Assembly: GCA_024998705.1 (NCBI GenBank)
Contig: JACOEF010000130.1
Location: 1 to 6,149 of the forward strand
Direction: 5' to 3'
DNA length: 6,149 nucleotides
Origin: Nitrospira sp.
GTDB taxonomy: Bacteria; Nitrospirota; Nitrospiria; Nitrospirales; Nitrospiraceae
Made by a program: the position numbers and the translations under genes. Shown here in pieces: positions 1 to 5,533 of the stretch (its first letter is position 1; every line of letters begins with the position of its first letter). Under the pieces are notes generated by a model. That model had not been told where the DNA came from, ran no database searches, and worked only from the letters and a program-made list of their open reading frames with translations.

Positions 1-318
1 CCCGGCGTGCGATTTCAATCGCGTTTCGGCGCCGACGAAGGGCAGTTTCAAATTCGTGGGACCTCGTTACGCAACAATTTCCACCATCGCGGGATCAATA
101 TCCTCATCAACGGTATCTTTTTCGGCGATGCCGACGGATTCTCGGACTTCGAATCGATCGACCTCCTGGCCTACGAGCGAGTTGAAGTCTACAAAGGTGC
201 GAACGCGCTGCGGTACGGCGCGAACAGCATCGGCGGCGCCATCAATTTCGTGCCCCGCACGGGGTATAGCGCCTCGACGTACAAATGCGGATGCTCGGCG
301 GCAGTTTCGGCATGGTGA
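1..318 (+). pseudogene. TonB-dependent receptor, plug-domain fragment (5' partial, ends at a frameshift)
   Basis: This is the N-terminal plug part of an outer-membrane receptor that imports ligands such as ferric siderophores using TonB energy. The reading frame is already open at base 1, so the signal peptide, the TonB box and the start of the plug lie outside the window. The GTG at 7 is internal sequence, not a real start. Plug hallmarks run in order: FQIRGTSLRNNFHHRGI (about 52-102), INGIFFGDADG (about 106-138), FESIDLLAYERVEVYKGANA (about 148-207), then RYGANSIGGAINFVPRTGY (about 211-267). This order matches FecA-like receptors. From codon 283 onward the frame reads unrelated residues (KCGCSAAVSAW) and stops at 316-318. 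The barrel continues in frame 3 from about 285, so this is one gene broken by a single-base shift. The family assignment is firm. The ligand cannot be read from the sequence. Confidence 0.88.
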
Positions 319-1976
319 GCGGTCAGGTGTCCAGCGGCAAAGTGCTGCAGCCCTTCAAAGTGGGCAACATGAGCGCCACGATGGATTACTACATCAGCGT
401 GTCCGGCAATCGCCAGGATGGATTCCAGGACAACAGCCAGCAGGCCCGTGAACGAATCAATGCCAACATCGGCTTGCAACTCGGCAACCATCAGGAGATC
501 CGGGCCTATTTCCTCCAGGCCAATGTCGCCGAGCGGATTCCTGGCTCGCTCACCAATCAGCAGCTGTTTTCCAACCGGCAACAGCCGGGCGGGCAAAGCC
601 CTTCCGGCACGCCTCCGTTCTTCGCCTGCAAGCTGAACAACCAGGTGTGCAACTATGGGCGGTACTACACGTTGCAGCGGATCGGAATCGCGTACCACAA
701 CGAATTCGCCCCGAACCAATATTTTGAGATCATTCCCTACTTCTCGAACCAGTTCGTGGACCATCCGATCTTTCAGACGATTCGACAGGAGAATAACAAC
801 GTCGGCGGCGAGTTCCGCTACGTCAACTCCAACAGCCTGTTTGGCCAGAACAACTCGTTCGTGATGGGCTTTCAACCACGCTATGGTAACCAACGACAGC
901 GGCGGTTCGTAAACATTAACGGCAGTATCCGCGCGATGACGCAAAATTACACGGCGAAGACGACGTATTTCGGGATGTACGCCGAGGATGCGTTCGATGC
1001 GACCAAGGATTTCACGATCGTGATCGGCGGCCGGTGGGATTACACGGGCCGTCAGGCGACGGTGGATAATTTCGGGCCGGCCGGGAGTCCCTTCAATCCC
1101 AATACGCCATCCACGCCGACCGGCACGAATCGGCCGTTACAGCATTTCGATGCGTTCAGCCCGAAGATCGGGTTCGTCTATCGGACGACCTCGACGTCGC
1201 AATTGTATTTCAACGCCAGCCGAGCCTATGAGGCACCGCTGAATCTGGAGTTACTCTCTTCGGTGAATGCGAACGGCACGTCGAATAGAGGCTTCCTGAA
1301 CCTCGATGCTCAACGGGCATGGCAGTTGGAACTCGGGCACCGAGGAACGTCAGCGGACAAGCGCTACACCTGGGATGTGACCGTCTACAACTTGGAAATG
1401 CAGAAGGAAATTCTGGCCTCGATCATCAATAACCAGGGAACGTTCCAGAATGCGAACGGCACGCGGCATACCGGCGTCGAGGCAGGTGGAGGAATGGTCT
1501 TGGGGAAAGGTCTGTTCGCGCAAGGCGGAGCCGGTCGAGAGGACAGCGTGCAGACGCGGGTCGCCTATACCTGGTCGCGCTTCAAGTTCACCGATGACGT
1601 GCGGGCCGGTGGAGGGGTCGGTCCCAATGTGCTCATCGCCAAAGACGGGAATACGGTCGCCGGTGCGCCGGAGCATAGTTTGAATGTGGAGGCTCGTTAC
1701 GACCATCCAGCGGGCTGGTGGATTGCGCCGAATGTCGAGTGGTCCCTGTCCGGGTTTTATACCGATTACAGCAATACGATCAAAAATCCTTCGTATGCCC
1801 TCATCAACGTGCGTTCCGGCTGGCACATCGATGAGCACTGGACGCTCTTTGCCGAAGGTCGCAACCTCACCAACAAGACGTACGCCGGCGCGGTGGTGGT
1901 GAACGACCAGTTCAACCGGTTCGCGCACCCGGGATTGGGGATCAGCGCATTTGGAGGTGTCGAATACAAGTTTTAA
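285..1976 (+). CDS. TonB-dependent receptor, beta-barrel part (continuation after the frameshift)
   Basis: This is the 22-strand barrel portion of the same receptor, about 563 codons in frame 3. The ATG at 285 has no Shine-Dalgarno sequence and no signal peptide follows it, so it is probably not a natural start. Reading TAC-CAA-ATG across 280-287, with one base re-read or restored, joins the plug to MRMLGGSFGMVSGQVSSG, as expected for the first barrel strand. Features seen include many alternating aromatic beta strands, a Cys pair in a putative outer loop (codons at 627 and 648, C-x6-C, possibly a disulfide), and a late SRAYEAPLNLELL region. The C-terminal block contains FAEGRNLTNKTYAG and ends GGVEYKF-stop. 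The terminal Phe is the usual signal for outer-membrane insertion by BAM. Plug and barrel together give about 658 visible residues, so a full protein of about 700-760 is likely. Substrate is unknown. The next gene, an S9 peptidase homologue, hints at a peptide-containing ligand, which is inference. Confidence 0.87.
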   Translation: MRMLGGSFGMVSGQVSSGKVLQPFKVGNMSATMDYYISVSGNRQDGFQDNSQQARERINANIGLQLGNHQEIRAYFLQANVAERIPGSLTNQQLFSNRQQPGGQSPSGTPPFFACKLNNQVCNYGRYYTLQRIGIAYHNEFAPNQYFEIIPYFSNQFVDHPIFQTIRQENNNVGGEFRYVNSNSLFGQNNSFVMGFQPRYGNQRQRRFVNINGSIRAMTQNYTAKTTYFGMYAEDAFDATKDFTIVIGGRWDYTGRQATVDNFGPAGSPFNPNTPSTPTGTNRPLQHFDAFSPKIGFVYRTTSTSQLYFNASRAYEAPLNLELLSSVNANGTSNRGFLNLDAQRAWQLELGHRGTSADKRYTWDVTVYNLEMQKEILASIINNQGTFQNANGTRHTGVEAGGGMVLGKGLFAQGGAGREDSVQTRVAYTWSRFKFTDDVRAGGGVGPNVLIAKDGNTVAGAPEHSLNVEARYDHPAGWWIAPNVEWSLSGFYTDYSNTIKNPSYALINVRSGWHIDEHWTLFAEGRNLTNKTYAGAVVVNDQFNRFAHPGLGISAFGGVEYKF

Positions 1977-1994
1977 CGGCTACAGGACTGGCGC

Positions 1995-2028
1995 GCGCAG
2001 GAGCTCATCGTCGGATGAGCCCCTGCGC
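1995..2028 (+). terminator. Strong hairpin downstream of the receptor gene
   Basis: An almost perfect stem starts 19 bases after the receptor stop codon. GCGCAGG (1995-2001) pairs with CCTGCGC (2022-2028), and GCTCATC (2003-2009) pairs with GATGAGC (2014-2020). There is one A/C mismatch, and GTCG forms the loop. That is 14 base pairs in all. No run of T follows, so it is not a classical intrinsic terminator. It may protect the mRNA 3' end, act with Rho, or end transcription weakly. Confidence 0.55.
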
Positions 2029-2045
2029 CCTCGTGGCTGGACGCG

Positions 2046-2069
2046 CGGTGTGTCACGGTAAGACACCCG
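2046..2069 (+). other. Second hairpin in the receptor / S9-protein spacer
   Basis: CGG-t-GTGTC (2046-2054) pairs with GACACCCG (2062-2069), giving eight base pairs with one bulged T at 2049 and the loop ACGGTAA. It lies 17 bases after the larger hairpin, so the spacer carries two stems in tandem. It may be part of a composite transcript end. No T tract follows. Confidence 0.35.
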
Positions 2070-2124
2070 TGCTTCCTTGGCCGTACGCGGACAAATAGGA
2101 TAGACGCTCGCTGTTCGAACATGT

Positions 2125-2140
2125 GATAAATACATTTGTC
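2125..2140. promoter_or_regulatory. AT-rich inverted repeat, possible operator
   Basis: GATAAAT-AC-ATTTGTC is an inverted repeat whose 7-base arms match at 6 of 7 positions. It lies 47 bases upstream of the GTG start of the S9-family gene and is clearly AT-rich against its GC-rich surroundings. Size, spacing and AT content resemble a Fur-type or other dimeric repressor site, which would suit a gene next to a TonB receptor. It does not match the Fur consensus closely, and no clear -35/-10 pair is visible beside it. Confidence 0.25.
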
Positions 2141-2187
2141 GGGTGTTTCCGGATATGGGCATGTCCTGGTAATTTCAGGGATAAACC

Positions 2188-4161
2188 GTGCCGGCCATGT
2201 ACGGACTTTTCATTTTTTTGGTGTTTGTCTGGAGCATGCCACCGGGCTGTGTCGAGTCCGGTGCGGCTGCTCCACCTACTGAGGCCTTCTCCTCACTCCC
2301 CCGTATCGCCTCCATCCAACTCTCTCCATCGGGCCGGCACCTCGCGGTGCTTCGTCACTACGAGGGAAAGACCTCCCTGGAGACTCAGACCGTCTCCGGG
2401 CAGGAGTCTCATCGCGCCGTCATCACCGACGATCAGGAATCTGTGATTACCTGGTTTCGTTGGGTCAACGACGAGCGGCTGCTGGTCAGTATTCAATTTG
2501 CCGCCACGCGCGACACGATCGATTCCGCCGAAACCAGACTGATGGCGGTCAACCGGGACGGGACGCAGCAGACGCCCAATCTGTTCAAGCAGGCACCCTT
2601 TCTCTCCATCTTCGGAAAGAAACATTTTCCCCAGATGCAGGATCGCATCGTGGGGATCATTCCGGGTGATTCCAGGCATGTGCTGATTGCGCTCGATCTG
2701 GAGCGCCAGTACTCTCCGGATGTGTATAAAGTGGATGTCTATTCCGGGGAGCGGCAGTCGGTGCAGGTGAATCCGGGACTGCAGCCAGGCCCCCATACCA
2801 TTTCGCAGTGGATCGCCGATCGTCAGGGGCACGTGCGGGCCGCAGCCGGTCAATTTCAGAGCATGGTGCATGTCATTGTGAAGCAGCCGGAGTCCAGCTT
2901 GTGGCGGGATTTGGCGCAATACGATCTGGCGAAAGAAACCGGGCTGGTACCCTTGGGATTCGATACCGATCCTGCCTGGCTGTATGTGAGGGACCAGCAT
3001 CAGGGCAAGGCCGCTATCTTCAAGGTCAACGTTGTCGATCGTAGCGTGGACCGGATACTCGTCGCCGCCGATGCGAAGCATGATCTGACCGGCGAGTTGG
3101 TGTATGCGATGGGACGCAAGAAAGTAGTCGGGGTCCGATACAGTGAGGCGGACGAGCGGGTGCTCTTCTGGGACTTCGATGCGCAGCGGTTACAGGCCCG
3201 CATCGATCGGGCGATCTCCGGGCGTGTGAATGTGATTCACAGCAGCAGCGACGACGGGCGGCTTCACATCGTGAAATCGAGCAGTGCCGCGCATCCTCCG
3301 CAGTGGTCTCTCTTCGACGAGCAGGACGGACGGATGCTGGTGCTCGGGAAGTCTTATCCGGATCTTGAGGGGACCGTATTGGTGACGTCACGGGAGACGT
3401 TCCTCACGGCGCGTGACGGAAAAGAGTTTTCTGCATTCCTGACTGTTCCGAACGATCGAGCCCCTCGTGAGGTTCCGTTGATCTTGTTCCCCTATGGAGG
3501 CCCGGCGTCGTACGGACGCGACGGGTTCAATTATTGGACGCAATGGTGTGTAAGCCGCGGGTGGGCGGTGCTGGCGCCGCGATTTCGCGGGGCGGAAGGG
3601 TATGGCGACGAGTTCCTTCGTGCCGCATTCCAGCGTTGGGGGTTGGAGATGCAGGATGATGTGACCGACGCGGTGCAATGGGCGATTCGCTCCGGGCTTG
3701 CGAGCGCACACCGGATCTGTATCGTCGGGTCGGGATACGGGGGGTACGCGGCCTTGATGGGCGTGGTGAAGACGCCGGACTTGTATCGGTGCGCCGTCAG
3801 TTTGGGCGGGGTGACCGACTTGCCGCAGGTTGTGTCGGACAGCCGGGGGTACTTGAATCAGAAACCGGTCGCCGGGTCGCGTAGCGGCTCCTGGTGGAGC
3901 GATCGTGAGCGGCTCCGCGATACGTCGCCCGTGGCTCATGCAAAAGAGATTCGCACGCCGCTACTCCTGATGCATGGCGCCATGGACCGAACTGTGCCGG
4001 TGTCGCATGGCCGCGACATGGCCGAGGCGCTCAAAGCCGCGAACGTGACGACCTATCGATATGTGGAGCTTCCGTTCGCCGATCAGGCGCTGCGTCGTGA
4101 ACCGGATCGGATTCGCGTGTTCAAGGAATTGGAACAGTTTCTCACATCTCACCTCGACTGA
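2188..4161 (+). CDS. Exported S9-family (prolyl oligopeptidase-like) protein, probable pseudopeptidase
   Basis: The product has 657 residues. GTG at 2188 is preferred because AGGG (2177-2180) lies 7 bases upstream; ATG 2197 would be 16 bases away. Residues about 1-28 form a hydrophobic export signal (YGLFIFLVFVW), so the protein is probably periplasmic. C21 follows MPPG, a poor lipobox. Residues about 30-390 fit a beta-propeller (IQLSPSGRHLAVL, WVNDERLLVS, DVYKVDVYSGER, YVRDQHQGKAAIFKVN). Residues about 400-657 are the alpha/beta-hydrolase domain: FPYGGP (434-439, Tyr436 at the oxyanion position as in DPP4), FRGAEGYG, WGLEMQDDVTDAV (484-496), HGAMDRTVP (596-604, acid Asp600). The nucleophile elbow reads GSGYGGYAAL (514-523), where relatives have GxSYGGYAAL, so the Ser position is Gly516. 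The His position, 33 residues after Asp600 as in active relatives (DPP4: 32), is Gln633 (FADQALRRE for xEGHGxRRE). Two of three triad residues are therefore absent while the frame and fold motifs are intact. Family is certain; lack of peptidase activity is inferred. Confidence 0.9.
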   Translation: MPAMYGLFIFLVFVWSMPPGCVESGAAAPPTEAFSSLPRIASIQLSPSGRHLAVLRHYEGKTSLETQTVSGQESHRAVITDDQESVITWFRWVNDERLLVSIQFAATRDTIDSAETRLMAVNRDGTQQTPNLFKQAPFLSIFGKKHFPQMQDRIVGIIPGDSRHVLIALDLERQYSPDVYKVDVYSGERQSVQVNPGLQPGPHTISQWIADRQGHVRAAAGQFQSMVHVIVKQPESSLWRDLAQYDLAKETGLVPLGFDTDPAWLYVRDQHQGKAAIFKVNVVDRSVDRILVAADAKHDLTGELVYAMGRKKVVGVRYSEADERVLFWDFDAQRLQARIDRAISGRVNVIHSSSDDGRLHIVKSSSAAHPPQWSLFDEQDGRMLVLGKSYPDLEGTVLVTSRETFLTARDGKEFSAFLTVPNDRAPREVPLILFPYGGPASYGRDGFNYWTQWCVSRGWAVLAPRFRGAEGYGDEFLRAAFQRWGLEMQDDVTDAVQWAIRSGLASAHRICIVGSGYGGYAALMGVVKTPDLYRCAVSLGGVTDLPQVVSDSRGYLNQKPVAGSRSGSWWSDRERLRDTSPVAHAKEIRTPLLLMHGAMDRTVPVSHGRDMAEALKAANVTTYRYVELPFADQALRREPDRIRVFKELEQFLTSHLD

Positions 4162-4384
4162 ATTCCCCTCGCTGTAGCATCCACAGGCATTCGTCGGTTG
4201 AACAGGGGCGGAGTAGCCCACTGCACGTCCGTCGCGTCATGCAAGAAGGCGGGCGGTGAACCAGGTGGCGATCCAAACATGTAACCGCTGCACGCACCAG
4301 ATTTTGTAGCACGCGTGAGCATCCGTCAGTAGACAACTTATGCGGAACGGCGTAGTTGATACGGCACGTGAGAACTGTCAGACC
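4162..4384. other. Intergenic spacer without a recognisable gene
   Basis: I see no convincing coding frame in these 223 bases and no tRNA or intrinsic terminator. The perfect 8-bp palindrome CACGCGTG lies at 4310-4317, about 70 bases before the next start. The stretch around 4215-4272 has loose resemblance to the 3' half of a cobalamin riboswitch (CCACTG, then AAGGCGGGCGGTGA, then CCAGG), but the conserved B12 box is missing. A promoter for the next gene would be expected here, yet none stands out. Confidence 0.5.
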
Positions 4385-4717
4385 ATGAATCGACGGACCT
4401 CCAAAACCTCAGTCGCCGGCCTCGCACTCGGAATTGTCTGGGTGTATATGGTGCTGGCCCTCGTGGCTCCGGGCTGTTCGTTCGCTCATGCCGTTCCATC
4501 GGATAGTCATCATCAGCATTCAGGCACGGAATCCCATTCCACCCTTTGCTCCTGGGCCTGTCAGGCGACATCGGATGTCGGCCCGATTTCCCTGGGGGAT
4601 GTGGGCACAGCCTGGGTTGCTCAATCCCACACGCTGATTGTCCCGCCGCTCCTCCTGACTTCCGGGGCCCCCTCGTCCCTGCATGCCCGTGCGCCGCCCA
4701 TCCCCGTGAGGGGATAG
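4385..4717 (+). CDS. Small exported His/Cys-rich protein, possibly metal-related
   Basis: The product has 110 residues with a clear Sec signal peptide: a basic start (MNRR, K7), a hydrophobic core at about 10-29 and a cleavage-like CSFAHA before VPS (after A36). ATG 4385 is chosen over the in-frame ATG 4340 because it puts the charged N-terminus directly before the core, and 4340 has no ribosome binding site. A weak GTGAGA (4368-4373) lies 11 bases upstream. The mature part is His-rich (H42, H43, H45, H51) and then carries C-x3-C in CSWACQATS (C55, C59). The chain ends near RAPP (102-105). This layout reminds me of small secreted proteins near copper or heavy-metal genes (DUF2946/CopL-like), recalled rather than computed. 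Metal binding in the periplasm is plausible but unproven. APGC at 28-31 could be an atypical lipobox. It is 223 bases from the S9-family gene, so probably a separate transcript. Confidence 0.7.
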   Translation: MNRRTSKTSVAGLALGIVWVYMVLALVAPGCSFAHAVPSDSHHQHSGTESHSTLCSWACQATSDVGPISLGDVGTAWVAQSHTLIVPPLLLTSGAPSSLHARAPPIPVRG

Positions 4718-4734
4718 TTCGGGCGGGGCGCACG
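4688..4734 (+). terminator. Long nested hairpin over the stop codon
   Basis: Three stems are nested. CGTGCGCC (4688-4695) pairs with GGCGCACG (4727-4734). GCCC (4696-4699) pairs with GGGC (4721-4724). ATCCCC (4700-4705) pairs with GGGGAT (4710-4715) around a GTGA loop. That is 18 base pairs with small internal loops, and the TAG stop (4715-4717) lies within the structure. No T tract follows. It may end or stabilise the transcript of the small His/Cys gene. Part of the symmetry falls in codons for the C-terminal ARAPPIPVRG. Confidence 0.45.
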
Positions 4735-5089
4735 TCGCCACCGATTCATCGCATAGCGGAATCCGATCCCGTCGTCCAGGCCAAGAGCCCGACGGGAGTC
4801 CTGTCGGTCCCGTGCTCCGCCTTGTCCAGGCGTTCGGCCCGAGCTATTTCACTCAAGCATGCTGAGTCCGAGGATGGGATTGCCCTCCGATCCCGGACCA
4901 CCCGGCAGCGCAGGCGCTTCTCCTGTGACCTCCGCTGCCGGCTCCCACGACGGAACCGCGATGTGTTGCATCGGTCCTGAATGGTGGACCCGGTTGTGCG
5001 GGAGGCTCGTGCCCCTTCCTGCAGTCGGGGGAGGAGCGGTCACGGTATCCACCGCCGCGGTGTTGGAAGGCCTTGAAGGGGTAGGAGAG
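4718..5089. other. 372-base stretch without a supported gene
   Basis: Frames are open here, as is usual at this GC content, but none shows a start with a ribosome binding site or a recognisable protein. Two inverted repeats stand out. ACTCA (4851-4855) and TGAGT (4863-4867) flank AGCATGC. CCGGCAGCG (4902-4910) pairs with CGCTGCCGG (4933-4941), enclosing a smaller CAGG/CCTG stem. The stretch presumably holds the promoter of the helix-turn-helix gene at 5090. It could instead be worn-down coding sequence. Confidence 0.45.
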
Positions 5090-5338
5090 ATGGTGGAACA
5101 GCCGCTGTTGCGTGTGAAAGAAGCTGCGCAATTGCTCCAAGTCAGTAAGTGGACGATCTACCGGTGGATCGATGAAGGACGGCTCAATGCCACGAAGATC
5201 GGTGGAGGCAGCCTCCGCATTTTTCGTGTCTCCGTGACGGCGCTGGTGGAAGGCAATCGAACGGATTCGTGTTCCCAAGAACCGACGCCGCATCTGAGGG
5301 CGGTGCTGCTCAGTGGGCGCAGGGCGATGAAACGATAG
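5090..5338 (+). CDS. Small helix-turn-helix DNA-binding protein (excisionase / MerR-like, HTH_17 type)
   Basis: The product has 82 residues. The pattern LLRVKEAAQLLQVSKWTIYRW (6-26), then DEGRLNATKIG (28-38) and LRIFRVSVTAL (42-52), is the standard single winged-helix domain of the excisionase family. Helix 1 starts at V9-K10-E11-A12-A13, the recognition helix is about 19-28, and the wing ends in R-V-S, near where relatives have R-x-x-x-x-x-L. The remaining 30 residues are basic and not recognised. Start choice: ATG 5090 has AAGGGG (5076-5081) at 8 bases and AGGAG (5083-5087) at only 2. GTG 5093 would sit 5 bases from AGGAG and is nearly as good. The frame is open back to 4757, but the upstream part is low-complexity and lacks any family feature. 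Relatives serve as recombination directionality factors or small transcription factors. With no integrase in the window, a regulatory role is more likely, though this is inference. Confidence 0.85.
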   Translation: MVEQPLLRVKEAAQLLQVSKWTIYRWIDEGRLNATKIGGGSLRIFRVSVTALVEGNRTDSCSQEPTPHLRAVLLSGRRAMKR

Positions 5339-5420
5339 ATCTCTCGGAAACGGATCCTGGGGTTGTGCACCCTTCTTCAGGATCTGCCTCCCGGGGTGAG
5401 TGGGATGGCCTCCCCCTTCA

Positions 5421-5444
5421 CCCCGGCCCTTCGGGGCTCTGGGG
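5421..5444 (+). terminator. C(UUCG)G tetraloop hairpin after the HTH gene
   Basis: GCCC (5426-5429), loop TTCG (5430-5433), GGGC (5434-5437), with an outer CCCC (5421-5424) / GGGG (5441-5444) stem separated by a small internal loop. C(UUCG)G is an exceptionally stable RNA tetraloop. It lies 82 bases after the HTH stop and 90 bases before the TPR start. No T run follows, so a terminator role is possible but not shown. Confidence 0.45.
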
Positions 5445-5456
5445 CGGGCTCTGGGG
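5434..5456. repeat. Short tandem direct repeat, 11 bp twice
   Basis: GGGCTCTGGGG occurs at 5434-5444 and again at 5446-5456, separated by one C. The first copy includes the right arm of the UUCG hairpin, so the second copy offers an alternative right arm and could allow a competing fold. It may also simply be a slippage product. Confidence 0.5.
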
Positions 5457-5519
5457 ATGCTCTGTGTGGAGGGGTCGGATACGGGTGATGCATGGGAGGA
5501 AATCGACTGGGCCTGTGGT

Positions 5520-5524
5520 GGGAG
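5520..5524 (+). promoter_or_regulatory. Ribosome binding site of the TPR gene
   Basis: GGGAG ends 9 bases before ATG 5534. An in-frame TAG at 5525-5527 lies between them, so no upstream start is possible. Together these fix the start of the TPR gene. Confidence 0.6.
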
Positions 5525-5533
5525 TAGCGCATC

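Noticed and set aside
276..300. Programmed ribosomal frameshift joining plug and barrel
   Set aside because: The needed direction is -1, but there is no X-XXY-YYZ slippery heptamer in frame (the bases read TAC AAA TGC). A missing base is simpler, and recoding in TonB receptors is not something I know to be established.
189..944. Long minus-strand open frame opposite the receptor gene
   Set aside because: It is a shadow of the receptor coding frame, with no recognisable protein and no ribosome binding site.
2122..2131. Extended -10-like promoter (TG-N-GATAAA) before the S9-family gene
   Set aside because: No -35-like hexamer lies at a suitable distance, and the same bases are better described by the inverted repeat at 2125-2140.
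2293..3939. Minus-strand open frames (2293-3081, 3388-3939) opposite the S9-family gene
   Set aside because: They are antisense shadows of a clearly conserved coding sequence in GC-rich DNA.
4215..4272. Possible cobalamin riboswitch in the spacer after the S9-family gene
   Set aside because: Fragments resembling CCACTG, AAGGCG...GATGA and CCAGG occur in order, but the highly conserved B12 box and the upstream GCTGCCCCCGCAACTGT-like core are missing, and the downstream gene is not an obvious cobalamin gene.
4340..4384. Upstream ATG 4340 as the start of the small His/Cys protein
   Set aside because: It lacks a ribosome binding site and would place 15 polar residues before the signal peptide; ATG 4385 gives a normal signal peptide.
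4859..5089. Long N-terminal extension of the helix-turn-helix protein starting at ATG 4859
   Set aside because: The extension is Gly/Pro/Ala-rich with no family resemblance and no ribosome binding site, whereas 5090 has one and gives the usual small size.
5090..5338. Excisionase-like gene as a marker of an integrated mobile element
   Set aside because: No integrase, transposase, attachment-site repeat or terminal inverted repeat is visible in the window, and this HTH family is common among chromosomal regulators.
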